Of a stretch of DNA of 64,000 nucleotides, positions 31,734 to 41,231 are shown piece after piece; within the stretch, counting starts at the first letter, position 1, and every line of letters begins with the position of its first letter. Source of the DNA: Chrysogorgia sp. JL179-B06 (lineage: Eukaryota; Cnidaria; Anthozoa; Scleralcyonacea; Chrysogorgiidae); contig JAYKKM010000311.1 of assembly GCA_035772405.1 (NCBI GenBank), forward strand, positions 124,001 through 188,000. Direction: 5' to 3'. Position numbers and translations under genes: made by a program. The notes beneath the pieces were generated by a model. It worked only from the letters and a program-made list of their open reading frames with translations, was not told where the DNA came from and made no database searches.

Positions 31734-31913
31734 TCACGCTTCCAAATTTCTCAAATGCTTTTTGGTCTTTAGGTGTTTATATTTAGAGGTCACATGGTAT
31801 GGCCTATCGCATGTCTCACACACCCATTTGTGAGTGTTCATCCACTCTTTAGTTTGCGCTCTGGCTGCTCTTAAAGCTTCTTCTTTGGTTTTGTAAATTC
31901 TAGGTCTTCCCAT
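31734..31913 (-). CDS. Small C2H2 zinc-finger protein, 59 aa
   Basis: ATG 31913 to TGA 31734-31736. Basic helix (MGRPRIYKTKEEALRAARAQ) followed by WVCETCDRPYHVTSKYKHLK and KKH, a C-x2-C-x11-H-x5-H finger. The gene has its own junction motif upstream (31914-31936) and sits between polymerase and the zinc-ribbon gene. Likely a nucleic-acid or regulatory protein; too short to place further. Confidence 0.65.
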   Translation of the reverse strand: MGRPRIYKTKEEALRAARAQTKEWMNTHKWVCETCDRPYHVTSKYKHLKTKKHLRNLEA

Positions 31914-31939
31914 TATATAATACTATATGTTTTATTTCT

Positions 31940-32560
31940 CTAGACCTTTCTGATCCACTCGTTGTAGTATGGATCTCCTCTCCTGTCCCAACCTAGATCC
32001 TTGTATACTACGCTATACAGGTTGTGCTCGAATCGCACCTTGACCTTACCAGGTTTGAGGTCGTTAAAACTACCTCTCAACTCTATACCTCTTCTAGAGC
32101 ATATTCTTATGACATAGAAAACATATTTCGATATGTTCTTGACAATCAGCTCGTTTCTTTTAAGAGAACATAGTATTTTTACAAAATCACTGACAACTGT
32201 TGGTATGTCACTCTCGTTAACTAGTCTTTTACTTATCAACATTCTCTCTAACCACTTACTATAACTATGAGCCGATTTCTTATACATCCAAATATTAGGT
32301 ATGAAGTTTCTAACGCGTCCATAGGTAGTCTCTCCACACTTGTTACAACTAAATACACCGTCTTCGATTTGGGTTCTGTGGTTACTACACTCGTAACAGT
32401 ATGTGGTGTTGTTCCACTTTTTTGGTGTTGCGTCCCTACTTCCGTTCTTGATCTCGTCCAATGTGTACCCTAATGTAGTACCACTCCACTTTTTTGATGT
32501 CTCAATCTCATCCAATGTATACCCAGCATAGAACATTCTCATTGTACGTTCGTCAACCAT
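31940..32560 (-). CDS. Zinc-ribbon protein, possibly VLTF3-like late transcription factor
   Basis: 206 aa, ATG 32560. Two N-terminal repeats (AGYTLDEIETSKKW and LGYTLDEIKNGS...KKW), then a zinc ribbon CYECSNHRTQIEDGVFSCNKCG (C-x2-C...C-x2-C), then a helical domain (HSYSKWLERMLISKR...DIPTVVSDFVKIL). A ribbon followed by such a helical domain is the layout of the late transcription factor 3 family of large DNA viruses and some Polintons, and would fit the shared junction motif as its target. The match is by pattern only, so the name is tentative. Confidence 0.5.
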   Translation of the reverse strand: MVDERTMRMFYAGYTLDEIETSKKWSGTTLGYTLDEIKNGSRDATPKKWNNTTYCYECSNHRTQIEDGVFSCNKCGETTYGRVRNFIPNIWMYKKSAHSYSKWLERMLISKRLVNESDIPTVVSDFVKILCSLKRNELIVKNISKYVFYVIRICSRRGIELRGSFNDLKPGKVKVRFEHNLYSVVYKDLGWDRRGDPYYNEWIRKV

Positions 32561-32590
32561 CTAAGTTACTATACTATTTATATCTTTAGA

Positions 32591-32782
32591 TTATAGTGTG
32601 GTAACTTTGTGGTTGTCGGTTAGTGTCTCCCACTCACACTTTATTGTTGTGACCTGTTTTAGAGCGTCTGATAGTAATTGTTCCAACTCTTCTATCTGAC
32701 GAGTTTGATAAAAGAGTGCCTCTGTCAAGTTACGCTTTTTGTTAAATTGCATAGCCATCTCCTTCAAAGTTTTAGCGCTCAT
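32591..32782 (-). CDS. Small coiled-coil protein, 63 aa
   Basis: ATG 32782. Heptad-like helix (QTRQIEELEQLLSDALKQV). The stop lies 31 bp before the zinc-ribbon gene start and the ATG is 2 bp after the next gene's stop, so it is packed in the leftward cluster. Function unknown. Confidence 0.5.
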   Translation of the reverse strand: MSAKTLKEMAMQFNKKRNLTEALFYQTRQIEELEQLLSDALKQVTTIKCEWETLTDNHKVTTL

Positions 32783-32784
32783 TT

Positions 32785-33201
32785 CTATAACACTCTATAT
32801 ATTAAGTAACCTAAAGGTAGTCCAACAACTCCAACGAATACCATTTGATATTCTTTCATCTCGTCCGAGGGTTTGTAATAGTCTGACAACTCAGGCTCTT
32901 TACTAAATGTCTTCCCATCATACTGTATCGTCAGTACTTGTCTTAGTTGATCCAGAGCGTGGTTTGTGTCGTTTATGTCTGCATTAGCGTCTGACAACTG
33001 TTGTCTTAATTCCTGAATGTTGTCTCTCTGACGAATCTCGTTCTCGTAGAACTTTTCTTTCGCTCTTGCAAGACTCTCCAATGCTTTGTTGTGTCTCTTT
33101 ATCTCTGTCTCGTATCCGGTGTGGTTTAGCTTGCTGAATATAAATCCAGCTCCTGCGAATGCTATAGCGTTGAACAAACCACCCGCTATCACACTAGCCA
33201 T
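32785..33201 (-). CDS. Membrane/coiled-coil protein, 138 aa
   Basis: N-terminal hydrophobic segment (VIAGGLFNAIAFAGAGFIF, about residues 4-22), a central coiled coil (EIRQRDNIQELRQQLSDANA), an ELSDYYKPSDEM motif and a C-terminal hydrophobic segment (MVFVGVVGLPLGYLIY). Proteins of this layout recur in invertebrate Polintons, and I think of it as a virion membrane protein, though this is from memory of the general pattern. Intact. Confidence 0.65.
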   Translation of the reverse strand: MASVIAGGLFNAIAFAGAGFIFSKLNHTGYETEIKRHNKALESLARAKEKFYENEIRQRDNIQELRQQLSDANADINDTNHALDQLRQVLTIQYDGKTFSKEPELSDYYKPSDEMKEYQMVFVGVVGLPLGYLIYRVL

Positions 33202-33217
33202 TATATATTACGTTATA

Positions 33218-33424
33218 TTATTTTGAAAATGGATCTACAGGTAAGTATTTCTTACTCTGTGCCCACTTGACAAGTAGCGTTGAGACACCTACAGCAGTCG
33301 CTAACTTGAGGGTGCCCTTCACTGATTCAGGGGTGCCTAACGGTTCTTTCAGTACTTTCTTTGATGCCATGGATACGGCTACAGCTCCAGCAGTCACGAT
33401 GGCTGCGTCGTACAGCTCGTTCAT
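33218..33424 (-). CDS. Small Polinton membrane protein, 68 aa
   Basis: ATG 33424. Two weakly hydrophobic segments (AAIVTAGAVAVSMAS and LATAVGVSTLLVKWA) separated by a short polar loop. A gene-junction motif lies at 33451-33474, about 30 bp upstream. No known domain; packed between similar small membrane genes. Confidence 0.6.
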   Translation of the reverse strand: MNELYDAAIVTAGAVAVSMASKKVLKEPLGTPESVKGTLKLATAVGVSTLLVKWAQSKKYLPVDPFSK

Positions 33425-33468
33425 CAGTTATTTTATGTCTATTGATGCCATATACTATACGACATGTT

Positions 33469-33762
33469 TTAATCGAGGCTGTCGAGTTTACGTGATGGTT
33501 TTATAACGACGTTCTTAGGCTTCACTACTTGTTTGTCTTGCCTCATCGTGTAATACAGTGAACCAGCGGCTATAACCACTCCTATAGTACCTATGATGTA
33601 TCCGTAGTTAAAACTATCGTCCTCACTTATCACTCTCTCTCTCATCTTCCTCTCTTTTGCAGCTTTAGATATAGCAGCCAACCGTTTGCCTGCCTCTACT
33701 CTCTTAGGGTCTTTGGTCCTTGTTGTCGACGTTATAATAGGTACGGACTCACTGTCAGTCAT
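33469..33762 (-). CDS. Small single-span membrane protein, 97 aa
   Basis: ATG 33762. Basic segment KDPKRVEAGKRLAAISKAAK, one transmembrane segment YGYIIGTIGVVIAAGSLYYT (about residues 53-72), basic tail. Likely a membrane-anchored virion component; function unknown. TATATTATACGTAATAT lies just upstream at about 33763-33780. Confidence 0.6.
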   Translation of the reverse strand: MTDSESVPIITSTTRTKDPKRVEAGKRLAAISKAAKERKMRERVISEDDSFNYGYIIGTIGVVIAAGSLYYTMRQDKQVVKPKNVVIKPSRKLDSLD

Positions 33763-33843
33763 CTATATTATACGTAATATCTCGTCACAGATCATCTCAC
33801 AGTTATCTTACAGATTATCTTTCAGGTCGTCTCACAGGTCGTC

Positions 33844-34668
33844 TCACAGATAGAGTATTCGATGAAAGTATCTTTGGTGATTAGACAGTGTGGTTTCACT
33901 CTTAAATCTCCTATTACAGTACTCACACATAACTCTGGAGTCTCTCATATATATCTCTATGAAATGTATTATCTCATGTTGGTCTGAGGATAGTAATGTG
34001 TTGTACCCTTGTGATCTTAGTCTCCTTAATACCCTCATCTGGTTATTCCTAATAATCCCATTACCTTTCGGTGTTGTGAACTCTATAGCAAAACCATTGT
34101 ATCTCTTATGTAGTTGTGGAACTATCAAATCTGGTTGCCCACCACTATAACCCTTCTTCCATCCATCTATTCTTTTAGTAGATGTGTCTTGGTACTCTCC
34201 CAACCCTGGGATGACTATTGTTGGATGATACTCTCTAATATATTTAACTATATCATAATGTAAATCTGTCTCGTTCATTATTGATAACTGGTTGCATTGT
34301 GTGTAAACACCTGTTTTTCTTATAGACGGTAGGACTTCTGTGAATACCCATTTTCTAAAGTTTTCTGCCGACTCTAGTTTAGACGAGAATATTAGTCTAT
34401 ATAGACCACTCTCATTTATTTGCCAAACTTGCCTATTCTGAATTTGTCTATTTTGACACTCGAAAACTGAGGTCCCAAAATGGGACCCCAGATTTTGAAC
34501 CTTTCTTTTCTCATCGTCTTTCACACGCTGTTGTATCGCTTTGGAAGGTCTTTTATATCCCAAGATTTCAGCTACATCTTTTCCATAGAACCAAATATTG
34601 TCTCCATCTTTTATAGTAGTGACTGACATGTCATTATTTCTGAATATTTTAGTGAGACTCATTACCAT
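33844..34668 (-). CDS. BRO-N / VRR-NUC nuclease / C2H2 zinc-finger fusion
   Basis: 274 aa, intact, with a junction motif just upstream (34664-34691). Residues about 1-105 are a BRO-N domain (IWFYGKDVAEILGYKRPSKA; INESGLYRLIFSSKLESAE; FRKWVFTEVLPSIR), the DNA-binding domain of baculovirus and phage BRO proteins. Residues about 145-235 look like a VRR-NUC nuclease of the PD-(D/E)xK superfamily: GGQPDLIVPQ, then AIEFTTPKGNG, RNNQMRVLRRLRSQGYNTLL. The last 25 residues are a C2H2 finger (CEYCNRRFKSETTLSNHQRYFH). The nuclease acidic and Lys positions (PD, E, K) are present, so it is probably active. A sequence-specific nuclease or regulator is inferred. I have not seen this three-part arrangement described in Polintons. 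Confidence 0.85.
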   Translation of the reverse strand: MVMSLTKIFRNNDMSVTTIKDGDNIWFYGKDVAEILGYKRPSKAIQQRVKDDEKRKVQNLGSHFGTSVFECQNRQIQNRQVWQINESGLYRLIFSSKLESAENFRKWVFTEVLPSIRKTGVYTQCNQLSIMNETDLHYDIVKYIREYHPTIVIPGLGEYQDTSTKRIDGWKKGYSGGQPDLIVPQLHKRYNGFAIEFTTPKGNGIIRNNQMRVLRRLRSQGYNTLLSSDQHEIIHFIEIYMRDSRVMCEYCNRRFKSETTLSNHQRYFHRILYL

Positions 34669-34794
34669 ATACTATACCACATGTTTTATTTTAAGGTTCA
34701 AAGTAGCGATTCTCTTAAGAAAGTAACCGCTTCTTATGTGTAGACCCGTGTTTAAAGGGGGGCGTGGTTAGCGCCCCCCTTGGAACGTTAGTTT

Positions 34795-35277
34795 TCACTC
34801 GTACACTTTATTGTACCTTTTCACCATTCCATTGATTGGTGGGCATAAGTCAGTCACATTATCGTCCAACACTTTAACGTCTGAGAGAAACGTTGACTCA
34901 TTATAAGGAAGACCTCTAAGATACGATCTTAGTTGTGTCAGTATCTTTTTATAGCTAGTGTGCGCGAACTTACAATGCTCCACTATACTCGTCAGATTGG
35001 ATTTAGCCAAGTAGCCTTGGATGATCACACCAGGACCACTAATACAAGCAATGATTAGAGGGTTAGCGGTTATCGATCCAGCTATAATCCCTACTGTCGT
35101 TAACCCTATGCTAGTCATGTTTAACGATAGTTTAATTTTCTTCAACCTCTTGTATTTCCATTTGTAACAGGCTTCTAGTTTGTGGTAGTACGCGTACAAG
35201 CGTTTGAGCTCTTGCGCCTCTTCCTCTGACATATCCTTTGATATGTGATTGAAAACAACAACTGACTTCTTCCTCAT
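34795..35277 (-). CDS. Two-span membrane protein, 160 aa
   Basis: ATG 35277. An N-terminal helix rich in Tyr/Lys (LKRLYAYYHKLEACYKWKYK), a hydrophobic pair (LNMTSIGLTTVGIIAGSITA and PLIIACISGPGVIIQGYLA, about residues 55-93) and a helical C-terminus (FAHTSYKKILTQLRSYLRGL). A recurrent type in invertebrate Polintons as far as I recall; function unknown. The 126 bp to the next gene downstream contains a palindromic GGGGGGCG / CGCCCCCC near 34760. Confidence 0.6.
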   Translation of the reverse strand: MRKKSVVVFNHISKDMSEEEAQELKRLYAYYHKLEACYKWKYKRLKKIKLSLNMTSIGLTTVGIIAGSITANPLIIACISGPGVIIQGYLAKSNLTSIVEHCKFAHTSYKKILTQLRSYLRGLPYNESTFLSDVKVLDDNVTDLCPPINGMVKRYNKVYE

Positions 35278-35282
35278 ATATC

Positions 35283-35806
35283 TTAGTTCACATTATGTTC
35301 CTCCATCATATCTCTACCAACTAATATTATGTCTCGGCTCGTCATGTAACCAGAGACAATCCTCACACCGTAGAACTCTATCAAAGACGGGTACTTATAG
35401 GGTGCGAGTGGTATTTTTGGTCGATGCACTCCAAAGATCGTTACGTAAGGAGACCCTATCTCTTTGTAATTAGCTGTGAAGTATGAGTCTGTTGATCTTA
35501 TGTTGTTCACCTTAACGTAGGAGTTACCCATCCGCCAATGTATTGATATAATATGTCTCTTGGTGGTGTCGATGTTATTTGGGATTGTACACGTGTACTC
35601 CTTTGCTGGAGCGCCACCACCATATGATAGTTTATCATTTTCACCTCCTTTGTACCCTATGTATTTGTCCCACGATCCATCATCGTTTGACTAACCTCAC
35701 TACCATAAAAACGGATATGTCACAGTATTGCATACGTGGACAGTTAAAGTGTACTCCAGCTTCAAGTGGAATTGGAGTTAGTTCGGGGGATAGGAAGCTA
35801 CACTGT
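35283..35806 (-). pseudogene. Unknown element-B gene, truncated by an insertion
   Basis: The intact end is 35283-35695: GSWDKYIGYKGGEN, LSYGGGAPAKEYTC, then MGNSYVKVNNIRSTDSYFTA and a C-terminus SRDIILVGRDMM. Upstream of a TAG near 35690 another frame continues (CPRMQYCDISVFMVVRLV), so there is a frameshift, and all similarity to coding sequence ends at about 35806, where the tandem repeats of the inserted DNA start. GTTTACAG there also looks like a splice acceptor, so an intron is an alternative explanation. Gly-rich loops and strand-like sequence suggest a beta-rich structural protein. Confidence 0.5.
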
Positions 35807-35850
35807 AAACAAAGTTGAGTAGAATGAACTCAAAATATTGAGTAAAATGT

Positions 35851-36150
35851 GCACCCACAGCAACTCCTTATTTTGAGTAAAATATTCATTTACTTATGCT
35901 TGAGTAAATTCTACTCAAAATTTGAGTTCTAGTTACTCAAGATAAATGCACCCACAGCAACTCCTTATTTTGAGTAAAATATCAATTTACCCATATTTGA
36001 GTAAATTCTACTCAAATTTTGAGTTCTAGTTACTCAAGATAAATGCACCCACAGCAACTCCTTATTTTTAGTAAAATATCAATTTACTCATATTTGAGTA
36101 AATTCTACTCAAAATTTGAGTTCTAGTTACTCAACACTAATGTAACTCCT
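35851..36150. repeat. 97-bp tandem repeat, three units
   Basis: Units start GCACCCACAGCAACTCCTTA at 35851, 35948 and 36045. Each contains TGAGTAAATTCTACTCAAA, itself an inverted repeat. Confidence 0.92.
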
Positions 36151-36543
36151 CATTTTGAGTAAAATACCTAAATACTCACAATTGAGTATACAGTTGTTGG
36201 CGAAAATTAACAATTGGACAAAATACAAGCAAAAGTTAGTGGCAGTTCATAAAAATCATATATTTGTCAGGAATTAAATTTAAAAAACAAACAAGTTATA
36301 TTAATTTATAGTGCATGCATCATGTTAAAAGTTCTTCTAATTTATTTTTGAATGTAATTATTGAGGAAGGACGTTTTAACCCATCCAATATGTTTAAAAC
36401 ACACTTTTGGAGAAATAAACCAAAGTTGTTGATAGATGGCGGGTACTGGAACATGGACACGTAATTAGCAGCTATGAATGTTGCTGCTTCAACAACAACT
36501 CCTTCCACTTTTGTCTGCAGCCAAGAAGATGGGGCTTCATATA

Positions 36544-36883
36544 TTAAAGTGCATATAACGTCTGTGGGAATTTAACATATATGTAATCTATCGATTCTCA
36601 TGAGAAAAATTGTAATACATCTTGTCAGCTGAAAATTTCATCTTCATAGACTTTTTTGCTGTTAAAGTTGACGGAAATGATGTCATAGCGGGCATCTCAT
36701 GTCTATATGAAAACCTCTTTACAGATTCCCGTATGACGTCATTTCCGCCAACTTTAACAGCAAAAAAGTCCATGAAGATGACATTTTCTGTTGACAAGAT
36801 ATATAACAATTTAATAATTTATCTCAGGAGAATCCATAGATTACAAATATGTTAAATCCCCACAGACGTTATATGCACTTTAA
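36544..36883. mobile_element. TTAA-flanked MITE, copy 2
   Basis: 340 bp including TTAA at each side. TIR starts AGTGCATATAACGTCTGTGG and the inverted arms extend for roughly 120 bp (ATTCTCATGAGAAAAATT, GAAAATTTCATCTTCAT, GCTGTTAAAGTT). TTAA targets are typical of piggyBac-type elements. Related to 5725-6090 and 55943-56390. Confidence 0.8.
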
Positions 36884-37734
36884 GCCTTTCACAATAACAT
36901 ATGGCAACGAATTGGTGCTATTTTCAACCACATTTTGGACATTAGCATCTTCCTGAAATTATTCAAATAAAAAATATCTCAGCATATAGTACAAATAACT
37001 GAGAAGAAATTTTAAAAATATACCAGGGCTAATCGTCCTTAGTTGCAGCCGGTGCCTGAATTGCGAAGGGCGCAGATCAAACATGGCCGAGTCGAAGGTA
37101 TATTAAAGGTATATATTACCCATGTCTGACCACTTAACTTCAAACGTCAGTGGTGAGTGGTAGCACCCTAACAGAACACACCACCCGTGCTTCCCTATAA
37201 CATTGCTGTTATAATGGTCAATTTTAATTATGATACAGAACAGATGAAGATCTTGGTAGACAATCTATAGTAGCACAACATACTACATAACATTTCTATT
37301 CACTGCACTTCAAATCTCATGCTGTATAAAATAATTCATTTTAATGAAATATAATATTTCAGAAAAAGGAATTATATTCAAAAAATAACAAAATTTATAT
37401 TCAAAATTATATTCGATCTTTGTGGCACATTCAAACACATCAAGGAAAAACAGACAGGCCTGTGCTGTATTATTGATTACAGTATGGAGATAAAGCTAAA
37501 ATTATGGATCAAGTTTGTAAACTGGAAAGCTCTGTTAACACCACACAGTGATAAAGTGCGGTGCCCTGTGACGTTCGTTAAAATTCTGCCTACATGAAGT
37601 AGATGCTTGCTATTGATTCCGAACGACGAACGAACGAACTCACACACGGAATATAAACTATAAAGCGTTGCTAAAGGCACCGCAATTTGCATACATGTGC
37701 ACAGGAACATGGTCACGTATTATATTTAGATCAT

Positions 37735-37975
37735 AATAACTAGTTTACAAGCGCAGCGTAAAAACTTGTTATTGTTGGACAAGCGGAATACAGACTTGAT
37801 GAGAAATTATCATAATAACTAGTTTACAAGCGCATCGTAAACACTTGTTATTATTGGACAAGCTGAATACAGACTCCACAGAATAGAGATCAACAGTTAT
37901 CTACCTTCTCATCAAGTCTGTATTCAGCTTGTGCAACAATAACAGGTTTTACGCTGCGCTTGTAAACTATAATAA
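37735..37975. repeat. Direct and inverted repeat cluster
   Basis: ACTAGTTTACAAGCGCA...ACTTGTTATT...GGACAAGC is present twice direct (37739-37800 and 37820-37880) and once inverted (37905-37972, CTCATCAAGTCTGTATTCAG to GCGCTTGTAAAC). Confidence 0.85.
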
Positions 37976-38723
37976 GAGGCAAAGTATATTGCAACGACAA
38001 CAAAATAGGATCAAACCTCATCATCTTCGAACACGAGACCCGAAGTATCTTCGAACACCCGACGCAATACTACCCAGTAAATCATAGTTATAATATTAAA
38101 TTAGTAGTGATAATTACTTTACCTCTGTCATTTCGAGTGTTGGTTGCGTTGAAAGAATATTATTCAAATCCAAACGCGAAGTTGACTGTTACAGCTGCCG
38201 AGTCGAGGGATTCAGTTGCATGTGGCGATGGAGCTTCAATGCTGTGTCGGATCAAAATTTCCTGTATTCTAGTTGGTAGAGCCGCAGGCGGACCTCTGCG
38301 AAGACAGTGCTGCATTTGTGTTGCTAAATTAAGCACACCGTCATTGTCGCCTGATTGGTCGAGGACTCATTTAGTTGATCCGATTGAAATAAATGGTCAA
38401 AATATAAAAATAAAAATAAATATATATTCACCTTAGCTTATAAAATAGCATTTTCGCGTACCGTATAAGGTAGCCTATTACATGTTCCGATCGTGTGTTA
38501 CTGAGAGAACATTTATTTGACTGAGACCCGATTCAAATTCCAATCTGGCGAGCAATTTGCTAATAAAGTAAGTTTATGTAATAATTAAATAAACTGATAT
38601 ACGTCGAAACAACGATCGCGGTCACTGTAGTTATTGACGGCGAAATAAAGCATATTAACTGCCAATACGACTCTTCCTCTATACATCTCTTCACTCAGAT
38701 ACATATAAGATAGATATGTATGT

Positions 38724-38966
38724 TTAGTTTTCATGTGACGGGCAATGCGAGGGGAAATGGCCTCTTATGCCACAGCGCATATGTAAGTAAAGGCGGATTT
38801 CCAGTCCATGCATGTTTTTGAGTGCCCTGAGCGCCATATCTATATCTCCAGACATCCTCCCACCGCTCACGCTTAATTTAGGGTCACTGTCTAGATGTCT
38901 CCTCGCTCTTCTTAATATTTTGTCGCTCTCGTAGTCTCTGTCCTCAAACCCATAACTTAGACTCAT
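38724..38966 (-). CDS. Small unknown protein of element B, end possibly altered
   Basis: 80 aa from ATG 38966 (MSLSYGFEDRDYESDKILRR). The first 50 residues are charged and helical; the last 30 (LHMRCGIRGHFPSHCPSHEN) change character close to the border of the inserted DNA and may not be original. It starts 4 bp before the stop of the 531-aa gene's downstream end and carries GTTATAACATAT upstream. Confidence 0.4.
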   Translation of the reverse strand: MSLSYGFEDRDYESDKILRRARRHLDSDPKLSVSGGRMSGDIDMALRALKNMHGLEIRLYLHMRCGIRGHFPSHCPSHEN

Positions 38967-38970
38967 TATG

Positions 38971-40566
38971 TTATAACATATATTTGCTTACTAAATAGCC
39001 AGACACAGCCGAAACCACTAGAACTAGCCCCAACTCTGTCGTGTTGTCATATGGTGTCACCTTTGGTATCTCTAGACGGTCTTGGTGTGTCACCTTTGGT
39101 GTCTCCAGATGGTGTGTCACCTTTGGTTTATCAAGTTTCTCCAGATGCTCTCCACCTTCTTGGTGCACTTTCTTGGCCTTCGTCGTTGGAGTGTAGTTTA
39201 ACCCACTATTTACCCCAAACTTCATACTCTGTGTAGCAGTCTTTAGCAGGTTGTTGTACCCAGTGATCTTGTTCTTGAGGATTACCACGTTACTTGGCAT
39301 TAACCACGTAGACGGTGATAGCGCAAGATTTTGGACAACGTTAGTGTCTCTAATCGACTTGTTCATGTTGAGAATCCACGTTGACACGTCGTAGTTTATA
39401 ACACTATCCTCCACCAACTTTCGGAACTCTTGTTGAGTCTCTAGACTGCCTGCGGAATCACCAACGACTGACACACGTGTTCTCGCTTGTGCACCAAGTG
39501 TGGAGTAAACAAAGGCTTCTATAGACTGATTTAGGTATTGTCGCCCAATGTTGGTAAAACCATTCGACACCAGAGGAACGTATCGTTTGTAGTCATTCTT
39601 AACGTCGTTAATCGTGAAGACTCTCTCCTCACCTGTTGTACCATCAGCAAGGACTTTACCCTGGTAGTAATGTTTTCTAGGAATCTTGTCTGTCTTACCA
39701 TACAATTCTCCAGCATCAAACTCTCTACTTATCGATCTCATACTCTCACCACCTTCCATCCTTCTTAGAAGTCTTCTAATGGTAAAGTATAGATGAAACC
39801 TCATTACACTCGTGATAACAGGGTGGACTTCTTGTGAGGGTGATAAGTGTTGTAACGACACTCCACAACAGAAACTTGCACAATACGTTGCAAACACGAC
39901 CCTATAGTAGCTCTCATTATCGTTCCACTTTGACGTGATGATTTGTAATATTGATAGCTTTGATAGAAAGTAGCTCTTTTGATTAACGAAGACTCTAAAG
40001 TTATTCACTGGATAGTTCAACACGTTTTCCGTTGGATAGCCATCCCAAAGTCCCCAGTGGTTCTTGCGACCTTTCGGTAATGGTTGGATAGTTCCACCAG
40101 ATAGCCATATTTTTGGAAACTTGTCGTCGTGACCTTTTGGAGACTTGTTGTTGTGTAGCCAAATCCACATACTCTTGTCGTTTTTGAAGGTATCACTAGT
40201 TATGTTCGTGCTTATGATGTCGTTGTTTCTAAAATATATGTAAACGCCATTAACCTCACCATCTTGTGAGACAGTTGGATCGAACTCAAACTTGCTCAAA
40301 GTGACGTGAGGGTACTTTTTCACTAGATTCAGCTTAGCCACGCGTACGGCGTTAGCTATCTCTTTTTGGTTAACTATCATTGGTTTGTTTATCGTTAGAT
40401 ATTTAGTATACTCCAGGTTACTCTTAAACCTACTTGAGTCTATCGAAACGTCACCAATATTAGTTTTCGTCACGAAGAATATATGTATATGCATATTGTC
40501 GTCAACATCAAGAAAAAACCTATTCTTGTCAGCGTAAGGATACTTTCTTTTGAACGCATCCATCAT
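38971..40566 (-). CDS. Unknown 531-aa virion-type protein with C-terminal membrane span
   Basis: ATG ATG at 40566. Three regions: a beta-rich N-terminal half (about 1-260) with HIHIFFVTKTNIGDVSIDSS and VYIYFRNNDIISTNITSD; a middle domain (about 275-450) opening with GGESMRSISREFDAGELYGK and containing LVSNGFTNIGRQYLNQSIEAF and LALSPSTWLMPSN; and a tail with three PKVTxx repeats ending in one transmembrane segment (LGLVLVVSAVSGYLVSKY). It is intact and diverges from the minor capsid gene with only 17 bp between. The membrane tail suggests an envelope or inner-membrane protein; not identified further. Confidence 0.7.
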   Translation of the reverse strand: MMDAFKRKYPYADKNRFFLDVDDNMHIHIFFVTKTNIGDVSIDSSRFKSNLEYTKYLTINKPMIVNQKEIANAVRVAKLNLVKKYPHVTLSKFEFDPTVSQDGEVNGVYIYFRNNDIISTNITSDTFKNDKSMWIWLHNNKSPKGHDDKFPKIWLSGGTIQPLPKGRKNHWGLWDGYPTENVLNYPVNNFRVFVNQKSYFLSKLSILQIITSKWNDNESYYRVVFATYCASFCCGVSLQHLSPSQEVHPVITSVMRFHLYFTIRRLLRRMEGGESMRSISREFDAGELYGKTDKIPRKHYYQGKVLADGTTGEERVFTINDVKNDYKRYVPLVSNGFTNIGRQYLNQSIEAFVYSTLGAQARTRVSVVGDSAGSLETQQEFRKLVEDSVINYDVSTWILNMNKSIRDTNVVQNLALSPSTWLMPSNVVILKNKITGYNNLLKTATQSMKFGVNSGLNYTPTTKAKKVHQEGGEHLEKLDKPKVTHHLETPKVTHQDRLEIPKVTPYDNTTELGLVLVVSAVSGYLVSKYML

Positions 40567-40583
40567 AACATACCGTACGTTAT
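40567..40583. promoter_or_regulatory. 17-bp divergent gene junction
   Basis: ACATACCGTACGTTAT between two start codons on opposite strands; CCGTACG-like centre is nearly palindromic. If both ATGs are used, both promoters must overlap the opposite coding sequence. Confidence 0.4.
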
Positions 40584-41231
40584 ATGAGAGTGGTAGTATT
40601 AATTAGTGGTTCAACGAAAACTATAGACCTACAAGAGTCAATTTTAGTAACAAACTCAGACCCTTATGTATTGGTGAAGAAGGCAACAATCTTTTGGGAC
40701 TACGTTAACGTAACCACAGCTAACAACAAGATAACTTATAACAGTAATAATCACGCATTTAACACTGGGTACCACACCTTTAAAATGATCGCCGACGACT
40801 TGAAAGAGTTAGGAGACGTGAAGCTAGTGGCTAACAGACATGACTCGACGTGTACGATAACAACTGATCAACAAATAGAACTGTTTAAATTTGGACAACT
40901 TTTGGGATTTGACGAAAACACTACAATAGCCACCACAAAAACCAGTCCTAACGTTGTGAACGTTAACAGAGGACTGAAATACATACAAGTAATATCTAAT
41001 GTTGTGGACAGATCTAAGAACACAGTTAATGGTAACAAAAGCGATTGTATCGCAGTACTGCCAATAACTAGCACGCAGATATTAAAGGGTTCTGTACAAC
41101 ATTTCTTTGGTGTTGGGTCAAAAATCCTGATAAACAAAGGAGTCATCAACCGACTAGAGTTCAAGATAACAGATCAGGACGATAACAGTATTAACGTTGG
41201 CGAGGTGCTGTTAGATTTACACATCATGTAG
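40584..41231 (+). CDS. Minor capsid (penton-type) protein
   Basis: 215 aa, intact. Beta-rich throughout, with a segment RGLKYIQVISNVVDRSKNTV followed by IAVLPITSTQILKGSVQHFF and a C-terminal strand pair (NRLEFKITDQDDNSINVGEV, then LLDLHIM). This order of motifs is that of the Polinton minor capsid protein, predicted to be a single jelly-roll penton. It sits directly before the integrase, with the TAG overlapping the next frame. Identification rests on motif order and neighbourhood. Confidence 0.7.
   Translation: MRVVVLISGSTKTIDLQESILVTNSDPYVLVKKATIFWDYVNVTTANNKITYNSNNHAFNTGYHTFKMIADDLKELGDVKLVANRHDSTCTITTDQQIELFKFGQLLGFDENTTIATTKTSPNVVNVNRGLKYIQVISNVVDRSKNTVNGNKSDCIAVLPITSTQILKGSVQHFFGVGSKILINKGVINRLEFKITDQDDNSINVGEVLLDLHIM

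Larger units (their letters stand above)
35807..38700. other. About 2.9 kb of non-viral DNA inside element B
   Basis: Base composition and content differ from the genes on both sides: a 97-bp tandem repeat, a MITE, an inverted-repeat cluster and no credible gene. Open frames 37477-37716 and 38107-38436 have no features of real proteins. No clear target duplication was seen at its borders, so the exact ends are uncertain. Confidence 0.6.
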
